Shown here in pieces: positions 47,399-58,035 of a DNA stretch of 64,000 nucleotides; position 1 is the first letter of the stretch; each line of letters begins with the position of its first letter. Origin of the DNA: Silene conica (taxonomy: Eukaryota; Streptophyta; Magnoliopsida; Caryophyllales; Caryophyllaceae); contig CM055319.2 of assembly GCA_029255685.2 (NCBI GenBank), positions 22,724,247 to 22,788,246 on the forward strand, in the 5' to 3' direction. The position numbers were made by a program, and so were the translations under genes. The notes beneath the pieces were generated by a model. That model saw only the letters and a list, made by a program, of their open reading frames with translations, ran no database searches and was not told the origin of the DNA.

Positions 47399-47910
47399 TG
47401 GAATTCAATGAGAACCACTAATATAATGAGAACCATCAAAACTCTAACTTACGTACTTTTTTAAAAAAAAATTAATGACATATTTGGATTCGGCTTGAAA
47501 TTTTATGGCTAGCGAACATATTTCTTGGTCCAAAAAATATATTCTAGTGACGAAAATCGAGGTGAGATACGTATTATTAATTTTCATGCACCTACTACCG
47601 ATTTTTACGTAACTATCATTTTTCATGCATCTAGAACTCGTTTTAGTGCACGTAGAGCCTATTATTTCATGTACCTAGTAGTCATTTTCATGCATGTAAA
47701 AAATTTCATGCACGTAGTGGTCGTTTTCGTACATTTATAGCCGTTTTAGTATACCTAATTGTATTTTAGTACACTAAGTATATATTTTGTTAAATAAGTT
47801 AAACTAATGCTAAATGATCCATCGAAACTTTCGAAGCGAGATTTGGTGGAGATTTAGTGAGGGTTTTCATGGTTCTCATTATAAGGGTGGTTCTCACCGG
47901 ATCCCGACCC
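47395..47910. mobile_element. Second MITE of the same family, longer
   Basis: Left end GAGAACCACTAATATAATGAG and right end GTGGTTCTCACCGGATCCCG are related to the element at 46942-47325, as is the interior (GGATTCGGCTTG, GAACATATTTCTTGGTC, GGTGAGATACG). The centre is longer, with TTTCATGCA-type repeats (47580-47720). Bounded by TA repeats left and TATATATAT right. Confidence 0.75.
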
Positions 47911-48011
47911 TATATATATGGATGATGATGCATAATTACATACACAAAAATTCATTAAATCATGTTCTCTTTATTCAAACAACATGCTTATAAGAGTTGT
48001 TAAATGTGAAT

Positions 48012-49453
48012 TTATACATAACATTGAACACTGACATTTGTGACGTTTGTATCACATCCCTTGTTAGACAGAGTTCGATAATGATGCAATGGAGTCGAGT
48101 TGGTATCAAGATGGTAAAGGACGACAAGCATGAAGAGCGACGACATAAACATAGGAAGAGGACCAAAGAACCAAAGTAACATAACAAGGGCAAAGTAAAG
48201 AGCCCTAAGGCCAAGTTGCCAAAATTCACCACCCCTAATAACAGCAACTTCAACGTAGTAAACAGGCATGTCTTTAAAAGGCATGCTTATGAGATAGTTA
48301 GCGTGGATAAAACACCTTGTTGATTGAACAAAACAAGAGAAGCCCAAGAGGAAACATATGAGAAGACTTATGTACTTCAACATTAGGGTTGATGGCCTCA
48401 CATTTCCAAATATGAAATCGCTTTGGAAAATGGTGTTGTTCGTCATCCAAGCTCCGATCAATGAGCTCAATGTTAATGATACTGATGCTAGAAAAGTTGC
48501 TGCTGTTGTATTTGATGATATTGCTGACAACGGTACTTCCAAATTAGATGCATCAACCTGCAAATTTAAGTAGTAATAACTTGTTCATTTTAATTGTTTT
48601 CAATGAATTAACACCAAATCTAGCTCCATGGAGTTTCAAACTTACTACTACTTCCTAAATGTCTCCATTTCAATTTGAACTCAATTAGGTACTCCCTCTA
48701 TCCCGCCCGGTAGTTGTTAACCTATTCTATTTTCGGGTGTCTTATTCAATTATTTACCTTTTTAATTTGGGAATGCCTTTGATAGTTAATTTGATTCTTT
48801 TATGCTCAATTTAGTCCACTTATTATAGAATAATTACCCCTACGGCCCTCCCCTTTCATTGGTGTTTGTGCCAAAAGTAAAGATAAACAGATAATACGGA
48901 CAAATTAAAAATACGTTAAGATACAGTAGAAAACCAAAAACATTAATTTCTCAAAACAAAATTCATAATATCAACTTTAAAAATTACTAACTCTTGTATT
49001 TGAATTACGGTCATCAGCGTGGATACATGTTTAGAGCATATTTGGCCTCACTTTTTGAAAATGAGTTTGTGTTTTACAAGCTTAATTTTCTAAACGTGTT
49101 TTTTAAGAGTAGAAAGATGTGTATTCTACTACTATATGCGAAATGGTAGAGAAACATATTGATCAAACTCGTACCTCGCTCTTATCTTTAACTAAGTGAC
49201 CTTTGACGTTGGACGTTTGAACAAAAATAGAAGAGTGGAGGAAAAAAGAGGGAAAAAAACCGAAAAAAATAAACATTACCTCCATAACCCTTTGAACCCA
49301 AGCTCTCTTGTTATGATTCTCAAAACCCATAACAGTAGTTTCTGGAAAATTTAGGTATCTATAAAGTAGATAAAGATGATACACAAAAAGGATCATTAAC
49401 CCACTTGGTACCAATATTAAGTCTAGCCATTCTTTCTCGAAACCCATTATCAT
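48012..49453 (-). CDS. DUF599 membrane protein
   Basis: Two exons on the minus strand: 49453-49280 (58 codons, ending RVME at GAG|GTAATG) and 48557-48012 (acceptor TTTGCAG), both phase 0; 239 residues in all. Exon 1 carries the family signature (EKEWLDLILVPSGLMILFVY, HLYLLYRYLNFPETTV, ENHNKRAWVQRVM); exon 2 gives three further hydrophobic segments (FLASVSLTLSSLIGAWM, LMLKYISLLICFLLGFSCFV, LYFALVMLLWFFGPLPMFM). Such plant proteins are predicted integral membrane proteins of unknown function, usually 220-250 residues. Nothing looks broken: frame, splice sites and length fit, so this is probably a live host gene. The 722-base intron contains one Stowaway-like end. Confidence 0.88.
48690..48750 (+). 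mobile_element. Stowaway-like MITE terminus in the DUF599 intron
   Basis: TACTCCCTCTATCCCGCCC at 48690 matches the Stowaway end consensus, but I find no partner end nearby. A remnant or coincidence. Confidence 0.4.
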
Positions 49454-49579
49454 ATGCTTTTAAATTATTTGCATATTCTTTAAGCTTATAATTATATGGA
49501 TTTTAATAACTTCATACTTAGTTTCTATTATATAATGTGTGTATCGTATATTTGTATCTACGTGGGCCCGTGGCTTATT

Positions 49580-49745
49580 CATTTTTTTTTTGGCGAGGGA
49601 ACCCGAGAGTAACAAACTCAACCTCTACTTAGGCATGGACTCGGATCACGAATGTTATACAAAATTTTGCTCTTAGAGAGGCTCGAATCCGGGGCTGCTA
49701 AAAATTTCACCCAAGTTTTAACCACTAGACTCCACCTTGCGGACG
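49580..49745 (-). mobile_element. tRNA-derived SINE
   Basis: On the minus strand: A box TCTAGTGGTTAAAACTTGG near 49727-49709, B box GGATTCGAGCC near 49694-49684, a body of about 160 bases, and an A-rich tail (CCAAAAAAAAAA) ending at 49580. An imperfect flanking repeat CTTATTCATTTT (49575) / CTTACTCAATTT (49747) is consistent with target-primed insertion. Confidence 0.75.
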
Positions 49746-49972
49746 ACTTACTCAATTTGCATTCTCTGATATTACATTAATTAGCTTTCTAATTCCAGCT
49801 GCTAATTATTGAATATTGATTAACATGGACGTACTACTAAATTGCTAATTAAGTGTACACGCATTTTTTTCTAACTTCTCTCAAGTTAGCTACGTTATCC
49901 ATCTGGATAATTTGCTTACTGAGTACGCATATATATGTACACCTACAACTTGTATTATTATACAGTACATAC

Positions 49973-50284
49973 CAGTGGCGTCGTTAGAGGGGGTGCAGTG
50001 GATGCACCCGCACCCCCTGACATTTAGAAATATAGACATTTTAGTTCACTTAGATAACATGTTTCTATATTAGTCTAGTGGTTAATTATGATGTCACCTT
50101 CTTTGACATCTAGGGTTCAAATCCCACGGCCTACAATTTTGCCCAATTTTTGGTAAATTGCCTTTCACAAGACGAATTGTTACGGTTTCATGCCAAAATT
50201 ATGGTTTTATTTTTAGTTTATGTTAAAATTTCATGATAGCAAAGATTCCGCACCCCCATCATCTAAATCCTAGATACGCCACTG
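49973..50284. mobile_element. hAT MITE with internal tRNA-like promoter boxes
   Basis: 312 bases, ends CAGTGGCG...CGCCACTG, with a perfect 8-bp target duplication GTACATAC at 49965-49972 and 50285-50292, the hAT signature. Inside are A-box-like TAGTCTAGTGGTTAATTATG (50071-50090) and a perfect B box GGGTTCAAATCCC (50113-50125), so it looks like a SINE fused into or captured by a hAT element. Confidence 0.9.
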
Positions 50285-50344
50285 GTACATACTAGTTTGT
50301 GTGTTCATATACATAATCATCAAATATCACAATCGTATATTATA

Positions 50345-50400
50345 TACTCCTTCCGTTTTAAGTAAAGGTAAGCAAATATTTGGAACGGGCGAGTAGCGGT
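50345..50400. mobile_element. Short Stowaway-like remnant
   Basis: TACTCCTTCCGTTTTAAG...GGAACGGGCGAGTAG gives weak inverted ends about 50 bases apart. Low support. Confidence 0.35.
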
Positions 50401-50907
50401 ATGTTTTATAATACTTGCTCTATTCCATTTTTTGTCCTCTTATCTTTAAAATTTATTTCAAACTAGTTGTTCTTTTTCTAAATTTAGTATGTTAAAATGG
50501 GTAAAGCAATATAAACAGTTGCAGAATTTAATAAGAAACCATTGAATTTTGAGAAATAAATTAAAGCAAGAGATGTACGCAAAACAGATAACATTTGCTA
50601 TTGTGGTCACGTATATGAAGAGGGTGCTACTTTCTTGTACCTTAAGCATGAAATTGAGTTGAACTGATAGGTTCGCTTAGCCGGAACTACTAATTATGGT
50701 AGCCCGCATATTTATTAAGGGGGTTGCGAAAGGTCGTCGGCGTTTTGCGAAAAATCGTAGGCGTTTTTTATAAAAAAGACATAGCATGCCCTTTTCTCTT
50801 TATCTCTCTACCTTCTTTTCTCTGAAACTCTCACAACAAAAACAACATAAAATCCAAAAAAACGGTTTCAACATCGATCAACAACATTAAACAACGACAA
50901 CGATTCA

Positions 50908-50934
50908 ATGTCAAACGACGACAACGATTCATCG
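50908..50934 (+). CDS. Possible first exon of the MULE transposase
   Basis: ATG at 50908 opens nine codons (MSNDDNDSS) ending at a strong donor TCG|GTAAGT. The next exon seems to start after AACAAG at 51477, but the phases do not match, so a small exon is missing from the model or the start is elsewhere. Confidence 0.35.
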
Positions 50935-51084
50935 GTAAGTAATTAAAATCTTAATTTTTTTTTTCAATTAATTTTTGTAGAATTAATGTTTTAGCCCTTT
51001 AGTACAAATTAGGTTGAATTAGACGTAGAAGCCATAGAATTAGACTACGTAAAATCAATCGTATTTTTGCAATGGACTTGAAAA

Positions 51085-51370
51085 ATGGCCGTCCTCGCGT
51101 GGAAAGGACGGCCAAACCACACGTCCAAGCATGGTCTGGACGTGAATAGTGCACGTCCAAACCATGCATGGACGTGTACTATTCACGTCCAGGCATGGTA
51201 TGGACGTGCACTATTCACGTCCAGACCATGCATGGACGTTAATCCTGGCCGTCCATGCATGGTCTGGGCGTGAATAGTGCACGTCCATACCATGCCTGGA
51301 CGTGAATAGTACACGTCCATGCATGGTTTGGACGTGCACTATTCACGTCCAGACCATGCATGGACGGCCA
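51085..51370. repeat. Palindromic ACGTCC array, left (intronic)
   Basis: About eight units of 36-38 bases built from CACGTCCAnACCATGCATGG and GGACGTGnACTATTCACGTCC in alternating orientation. Each unit is self-complementary, so long hairpins are possible. It lies inside the first intron of the transposase. Confidence 0.9.
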
Positions 51371-51477
51371 GTTTTCAAGACCTTTACTTTCCGTTATTTT
51401 TACTCAGTTTTTAACAAAAATTAAGTGGTTTTTAATATTTTTTAATATAATCCTTACCAATTTTGCGTATTAACAAG

Positions 51478-53421
51478 ATTCGTTTGAGAAATTTGGTGGA
51501 AATGGGGTTGATTACAACCGATTATTTGAGACGGATATATCTTTTGAAAGTCGGGATGAGGCGTTTGACTGGGCTCAAAAAGTAGCTATGGATAATGGAT
51601 TTGCCTTAGTGAAGGCAACAAATGGGGCGAAAAATCGCAAACAACCGGAGTTGCTCGGGTCGTACTTCCGTTGTTCAAGGTACGGCCGAACCAAAAAGAA
51701 GATCGATCCTGAGAAACCGGGGAATTCTACCAAGAGAGGGTCGGCTAAGTGCGGATGTTTGTTTAGGATTCGAGCGGTGCAGAAGTACGCTCATTTGGAT
51801 GATGGGAATCCCACGATTGCTTGGTACGTAATTACTTCGACTAACGCGGGTTTTCACAACCACGAAGTAGCGACCTATAAAGATGGGGATAGACATTTTG
51901 CCGGCTTGGATGCCGAAGAAAAAGAATTTGTGAGGCAACAAGTCCGGGCTAATATTTCGCCGAGGGATATCAAGAACGCTCTTCATAAAAGGACCCCGGA
52001 AAAACCCCAACCAAGTAGCACCCAAATTTATAGCGAGTCGAACAAGGTTCGGCGTGAGATGAGAGAAAGTAGGAATCCCGCTCAACAACTGTTGGCTGTA
52101 GCAGTTGCTGCCCAATATGTGGAGTGACACGAATCAGACCCCGATACGAAAGAGTTGACTCATGTGTTTATGTGTCATCCGGAATCCGTCAAACTATTTC
52201 GTGCTTACCCATATGTCTCTCTTATCGACGCCACCTACTCGACCAATGTTTTGAAGATTGCACTTATTGAGATAGTTGGCGTTACACCGGTCGGATCCTC
52301 GTTCTTAATTGCCACCGTTCTCCTTCCGTCTGAAAATGATACATCTTATGGGTGGATGTTGTGGAGATTAGAGGAGCTGCTTCTGGGGGCGTCACCTATG
52401 CCTACTCTTGTCACTGACCGAGAGTTGGGCTTGATCCGGGCTATTGAGGACCTCTATCCGGAAACTTCTCACATTTTGTGTCGTTGGCATGTGAACAAAG
52501 CCATTGAGACCAGAGTAAAAAATTCAAGAAAGATGATAATGTACAAAGACATGATAATGCATAGTAAGGAAACGGGTTGGTACCGGGTCATCAATGCAAG
52601 CACACAAGGTGAGTTTGGGAGAGCATGGGAAGCCTTTTCTGAAACTTGGGTAGATTTGGCTGATTATGTGCAGAGTACATGGGCGCATTACAAGAAGAAG
52701 TTCGTTGTTTTCTATACGAACGAATACTTTCATCTCGGTAACACGGCCACTTCCCGGGTAGAGTCGTGTCATGCCCTCCTTAAAGCTTGGTTGAAGAGTC
52801 AAAACTTGAACCTCGACACCATGTGGACTCGTATTCACTCCATGCTTGAAGCTCAACACTCCAAGATTCGACATGAGTTACAGACGTCGTTGACCAACTC
52901 TGTAAGTGCTGGACCGTTTTTCTCCTTATTGCGAAATCATGTGTCTATCAAAGCCATTAGGTTACTGGAAGATGAGTTTAGGAAAGGGATGGAGCTGGGG
53001 AACGGGCTTGAACAATATTGTGGATGTGCGATACAGACTACTCACGGGCTTGAACAATATGATTCTGATGCAAAGAAACGGTAGGAGGGTCCACGTTGAG
53101 GATGTGCACTTGTTTTGGAGGACTTTGGTGTACGACAGTCTCGAATATAGGCCGAAGACCGATGATGATGAGTTTGATGCTCTTATAGAGCCGGCTAGAG
53201 GGGTCAATCCGGCGAAGAGACGGGTAATCATTGAGAAACTTCGAGATGGTCTCCACCCGGCAGATGAAGATATTCGTCCACCTGAGGTTCGAGAAAACCC
53301 TAAGGGGAGACCGAGGGGTTCCACTACTCGGAACAAGTCCGCTTTTGAGCATGCTGCCCGTAGATGTGCCAAGTTTTTTTTCCAGCCCTTCGACGGCACC
53401 TTCTGTCAGTACGGTGTCTGA
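51478..53421 (+). pseudogene. MULE transposase (FAR1-type DNA-binding domain plus MULE core)
   Basis: N-terminal FAR1-like zinc region (51480-51930: FESRDEAFDWAQKVAMDNGF, GSYFRCSRYG, KCGCLFRIRA, NAGFHNHEV) binds element ends in relatives. The MULE core follows: SLIDATYSTN (first Asp near 52227), LVTDRELGL (second Asp near 52416), ILCRWHVNKAI, with a C-terminal CGCAIQTTHG and RGRPRGSTTRNKSAFE. DDE-type cut-and-paste enzyme. Broken: an in-frame TGA at 52125-52127; a frame change near 53020-53060, beside a duplicated GGGCTTGAACAATAT (53002, 53046) that seems to replace the SWIM-type finger; and another at a T8 run near 53375. Decay looks recent because long frames remain. Confidence 0.85.
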
Positions 53422-54151
53422 TTTCGGAGATGGACCTGTTGGTGCACCATTGGAGGTCGGTTACACAACGGGACCTTTGTGTTCTTGGGCAAAAAAATAT
53501 GCAGTCCCCCAAGACTTATGGGCACACTTTGATGGTTGGGCTGATGTTGTTGCTGATGGTCATTGTGGTTATAGGGTGCTATCGCATGCTGCCCGGGGTC
53601 GAGAACAGGACCACTTGGTCATGAGAGCGTGGTGTCTTAGAGAGCTTCAGGGAAACAATGTGTACAAGACAGTGTTTGATGAGTCTCCTCGCACGCCTCC
53701 GCTTTTGAGCAGATGGGATCATACCTTGAGGGCTATCGAGTTTACGAGTAGCGGGGGTTGCGGTGAACATCATTGGATGTCTTCCGAGTATTTGACTGTC
53801 TTTGCGTCGTTGTTTAACTGGACTATCTGTTGTATCGGCCAGTACGTCCACAAAGGAGTTAGGAATTGGAATTGTTATACATTCTTACCGCTGAGGGCCA
53901 CGGGTCACGTGTCGAGGCCGTACGGTGTCATGTGGATCGTACACTACCATGACCATTGGATGAGATTGCACTACAGTGGCCCACTGAGCGAAGCACCCAT
54001 GCCACCGATCGATCTTTGTTGGGCGTGGGTAAGAGAAGATGCAGTTGCACATTATGCCGATTTGTACACGTCGAACATCGAAAGATGGCATACTTTGATG
54101 GGAACAACACCTCGAACTCCTCGGCGCCGAAGACAGCCTCCCCCGGGTTGA
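53350..54151 (+). pseudogene. OTU-like cysteine peptidase domain carried by the MULE
   Basis: After a Ser/Pro linker comes an OTU box VADGHCGYRVLSHA (catalytic Cys candidate near 53564), a mid-domain with WMSSEYLTVFASLFNW, and a C-terminal strand WIVHYHDHWMRLHY (His candidates near 53942-53954), matching OTU order: aDGnC...R, ...H. OTU enzymes remove ubiquitin or related modifiers. The catalytic pair seems kept. It is in a different frame from the transposase end; the change falls in a T8 run near 53375, so originally it was probably fused to, or read through from, the transposase. The ORF ends TGA at 54149. The OTU-MULE pairing is the notable point. Assignment by motif only. Confidence 0.72.
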
Positions 54152-54447
54152 GATTTATTTGTATTCTTTAGGTTGTGATATATTTGTATTATTTAGGTTG
54201 AGATTTATTTGTATTCTTTAGGTTGTAATATTTAAATGTAACCGTTGTGATTTCAAATTTCAAAATGTTACCGTTTTTCGAATGATTTTCATGTTCATTA
54301 TAATAGCGATTTCATTGTGAAATAAATTACAAAGATACCATCTATCAAATTAAAAACGTTCAAACAAACAAAGCGATTTCATTGTTAACTAATACATCCC
54401 ATCCTTCAGACCACATTGGCCCAAAACGAAAAATACGGAGGGATAAC
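54152..54447 (+). other. 3' noncoding sequence after the OTU ORF
   Basis: AT-rich, with a doubled GAGATTTATTTGTATTCTTT AGGTTG (54150-54230). No ORF. It ends at the target repeat ATAAC of the Gypsy solo LTR. Confidence 0.5.
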
Positions 54448-56261
54448 TGTAATACCCAAAATATTCTTATTGATTCATTTTCTTAGCATTTCTCACTATT
54501 ATTTATTTTGGAAAAAAAAAAACAAAATGAATTTCACGGTTACACTTATTTAAGGGTTGAACCCTTGTTTTATTTGATACATTTCAATACAATTTTGTTG
54601 TCTCTTCTTCTTCAGCCGCCAACTCAATTCTAATATCCTCAAATTGAAATTTGTCTTTATCTGCATCATTCTCCTTACATATTACTTGAATCATTCCAAG
54701 TCTATCATCATCTATACATGTGAATCTTCGTATCTCTATTCATGGGCATACGGGCGTGACTACTAGTCCGTTGACCATTCCAGAGCATTTTGCCTTCGAT
54801 CGGCGTCTTTTCTTTGTCGAATTATTCTTTCCCCTTTATTAAAGGTAACACGATATTACCGCCCCTATTAATCTTATTATTGTTCGAGGTTATATGTTTA
54901 TGTGCTAGTTATTATTGTATTGCCTCGGATTCATGATTATATGAATTTTGTTACTATGTGTGACATTCTGTTTTGATAGTAGTATTTGATTTCCACCTTA
55001 ATAATAATAATAATAATAATAATTACATATTTTATTTTCATTCTAACTTATTTTGGTGAGATGGGTTCTGACCGATTGAGAATTATTCCTATACGAGCCG
55101 AGAATTTGAATTGTTGTTAAGGTGCACCATTTTATAATGGTGTTATTATTTGTACGATTGGAATAAGTAAGGTTGCAGTGATTTATTTGAGACCTAAGTG
55201 TGATGTTTTGGGCATTATGTTGCGGAGTTAAACAATCATGCACAAGAGTATTAAGTTAGTGGCTAAGGAATATTTGTTTGGTTCATATGCGCATGATTTT
55301 CTAATTTCAAGTATTGACTTGTGCGTTTAGACTCATTTTGTGTGGAAACTGAGACAAGTTTTGACTTGCGGTTTGAGCGGAGATTTAATGATATAAAAAT
55401 TTTGGTTTTTATATTGTAATTTTGTTATCCTTCTTTGGCCTTGACTCGTGGGTGAGTAGCTCGGACATTTATTCCGAGTGCTGAGCACGGTTCTTTGAAC
55501 CTTCGACGATATTGATATTGAAATTGAGATTGGTTACTAATTATGAGTTATGGGCCTGTGTGCCGGTTTTGTTTATGGTCCGGAGTGACTGGGGTTATTG
55601 AGTTACTTATGTTATTTTGATCGATATTGAGATGGAAATATTGTTTAGCGGTTTTATCCCGCCAGTTCACTCACCCCTTGTCTTGGTCATTGGGCCGACA
55701 ATGAGAATACAATACATGTTATTTTGGAGTATTATTTTATGAGATGGAGTAATGAGTTGAGACAGAGTAATGAGTTGAGATGGTTTAGTTACTGTATTTA
55801 GAGAGTATATTATATTATGGATATAGTACAGAGGGGTATGAGTTTGAGATGATTTGCGGGGAGTGTTTTATTATTCTCTGTGTTTATTTTTTTTTATTTT
55901 TTACGTGTCTGTGTTTCCATGCCATGACCAAAAACTATCACTTTATATAAAAGGTATGATTGTGTTACCAGCTTTCCGGCTGACCGTGTTTCCCTTCGGG
56001 GCTACTCGTCATGGGGGTAGTCCCTTCTTGTCTTCCGATCTTATTTCAGGTGTTTCCGCTGCAGTTTAAAGAGATTTATTTTCAAGTGAAGATTTTTTTT
56101 TTCTATTGCTTTGTACAAGTTTTATTTCATTTTGTATTTATTTTATTTTGAAAGGATTTGTAATGAGAGACATTGTATATTAATTATAATATCCTTGTAT
56201 TTCGGCCACTTTTATAAGTACAAGGTAGATTTTTATTTAGCCGAAATTCAGGGGTGTTACA
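54448..56261 (+). repeat. Solo LTR, Gypsy (chromovirus, Tekay/Del-like)
   Basis: 1814 bases, TGTAATACCCAAAATATTC... to ...CAGGGGTGTTACA, with a perfect 5-bp target duplication ATAAC at 54443-54447 and 56262-56266. The ends TGTAATACCC/GGGGTGTTACA are typical of Tekay/Del-type chromoviruses. No internal sequence. Confidence 0.88.
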
Positions 56262-56297
56262 ATAACCCCGGTTATCTTTAAAAAAATCTTCTCAAAC

Positions 56298-57298
56298 TGT
56301 TGGGGCTGGTGTCCTTGACAATTAAGTTCAATGACTTATTAAATCTCTTTAAGGATCACAAGGGCATACTTTTGTATTATTACCAGTTGATCCACGTTTA
56401 TCAATAACGGTTGGCTTGCTAGATAAGTTTGACGTTATTGTCATACGGATGGCGGTGATCAACTGATCCCTATACGTCACACCTATAGGACACGTTTGAG
56501 AGATGTGAAGGTATGAAAATACAATCACATTTATGCCGGATATGACTAAACAGTTAGTCAGAGGTATTGACTATTAAATTAGTCAATAAGATGTTGAGAT
56601 TATTATTTAATACGGATTAAATAATTTTAGCTAATACGGATTGCATGATTAATTCGTAAAATTAAATATAAACGGTTATATTTAATTAAATATTGTATTC
56701 GCGTATTAATATAAACAGTTATATTAATTTGGGTAATTATACAATATCGTAATTTTATCAGACCATTATTAATACATCGACTGCATTAATATCTGATAAC
56801 ATGCATACGATTTATAAACAAAACCCGTGAATAAAGTTTAGCTAAATGGGTCGAATCACAAATTAGAATAAGGTAAGAGTGGAAAGCCCACTCCTACCCT
56901 ATTGGAAATTTCGGCCAAAAGAGCTACATAAGGAGGAGGACTCTCCTTATGTCAGGGACTCTTGTTTCACTGTTTAAACAAATCTCAAGGAAAAATTAGG
57001 GTTTTGAGAGCTTTCTTCTCCCAAAACCTCAGATCTCACATCTAAAACCTAAATAGCTCTCCCAATATTGCAAGGCAGTTGGAGAGGATTTCTAGCACAC
57101 GCGGCCACGTCTCATTCTAAGTCTTGGGTGCAAGTTATAGGAGGGAATTTGTGTTAATTCCTGTTCTTAGGCCTTTCGCACAAGGACCAAAGGTTGATTT
57201 CTTTTTCATGCTTTTTATTAACTTATGACTATAATCACAATTGTATGTTTCATTATAATCCTGCAAGTTTGGGGCGAATACATGCTTTATTCCCCACA
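56298..57298 (+). repeat. Solo LTR, Copia, same family as 4001-5006 and 7038-8027
   Basis: TGTTGGGGCTGGTGTCC... to ...TTATTCCCCACA, 1001 bases. The flanks do not give a clean 5-bp duplication; instead the 10-mer CTTCTCAAAC occurs at 56288-56297 and again at 57300-57309, one base after the LTR. Confidence 0.88.
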
Positions 57299-57314
57299 AC
57301 TTCTCAAACTCCCC

Positions 57315-57668
57315 TCAACCACGCATCTCAGGAGAACCGCTAACGTCGGGGTGATTCTCTTCAAACATTCTAATGACGTCCATAATCTTGCAATACACAT
57401 GCATTGCCTGTTGAGATAAGACCGGGGGTTGAAGACGTATCATGTTTCTCGCTTCAGCTAGGCGGCGAGTGTCAGGACGTCGAGGGTACGAACTTGCAGC
57501 TTCGTTAACTAACCGGACTGCGTCACGCCTCTTGAACCAGTAGTCGCGTTGATGTTCAAGAGACTCTTTCACCATCGGGTTTTCCGCTGCAGGGCTTGCG
57601 AGATCTGTCTCAGCTTTTGCAATCCGTTGTGAAAGCCAAGTTTCATCGTTCAACGGCATGTTTGCCAT
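57315..57668 (-). CDS. Small convergent gene of the MULE, unknown function
   Basis: 117 residues (MANMPLNDETWLSQRIAKAE... ending VSGSPEMRG). Predicted mostly helical and charged, with no signal peptide or membrane segment. The ATG lies right after a good acceptor (AAATTTTTTCAG|GA), so a 5' exon should lie to the right, and the palindrome array at 57730-58035 would be in that intron, mirroring the transposase side. By position it resembles the second gene of two-gene Mutator elements (as mudrB in MuDR), but I see no sequence likeness. Confidence 0.5.
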   Translation of the reverse strand: MANMPLNDETWLSQRIAKAETDLASPAAENPMVKESLEHQRDYWFKRRDAVRLVNEAASSYPRRPDTRRLAEARNMIRLQPPVLSQQAMHVYCKIMDVIRMFEENHPDVSGSPEMRG

Positions 57669-57729
57669 TCCTGAAAAAATTTAAAGAATTAAAATTGAAA
57701 ACATACGGTTAGAACGTAAAAAAAAAACC

Positions 57730-58035
57730 CGAACCATGAGGGACATGTGAACTACACGTCCCAACCCCACCTAGACGTGTTGTTCAAACGTCCCTTCCCC
57801 CCTTAGACGTGTGAACTACACGTCCCTACCATCTATAGACGTGTGGTTCACACGTCCCGACCATCCATGGACGTGTGGTTCACACGTCCCTACCAACCAT
57901 GGACGTGTGGTTCACACGTCCCGACCAACCATGGACGTGCCATCTGCACGTCCCTACCCACTTAAGCCACCCCATTCCCACGTCCTAACCCCCCCTAGCC
58001 GTGTAGTTCACACGTCCCACCCCCACTAGCCGTGT
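57730..58035. repeat. Palindromic ACGTCC array, right
   Basis: About eight units of 33-38 bases of the type ACGTGTGGTTCACACGTCC and CCGACCAnCCATGG, more degenerate towards 58035. It shares ACGTCC, ACCAnnCATGG and the alternating layout with the left array, but the spacer (GTGGTTCAC) differs from the left one (AATAGTGC). Confidence 0.88.

Noticed and set aside
47226-47411. Small protein ending in Tyr-Ile repeats
   Set aside because: Runs from a MITE into the (TA)n microsatellite; not a gene.
49684-49727. tRNA gene on the minus strand
   Set aside because: A and B boxes are present but there is no acceptor stem or cloverleaf; better explained as a SINE.
50072-50125. tRNA gene on the plus strand
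   Set aside because: Boxes lie inside a hAT MITE and the flanks do not pair as a tRNA.
52524-53399. Minus-strand ORFs opposite the MULE transposase
   Set aside because: Shadow frames without recognisable motifs.
54996-55021. Functional AAT microsatellite or regulatory site inside the Gypsy solo LTR
   Set aside because: Short (AAT)n run only; nothing to support a role.
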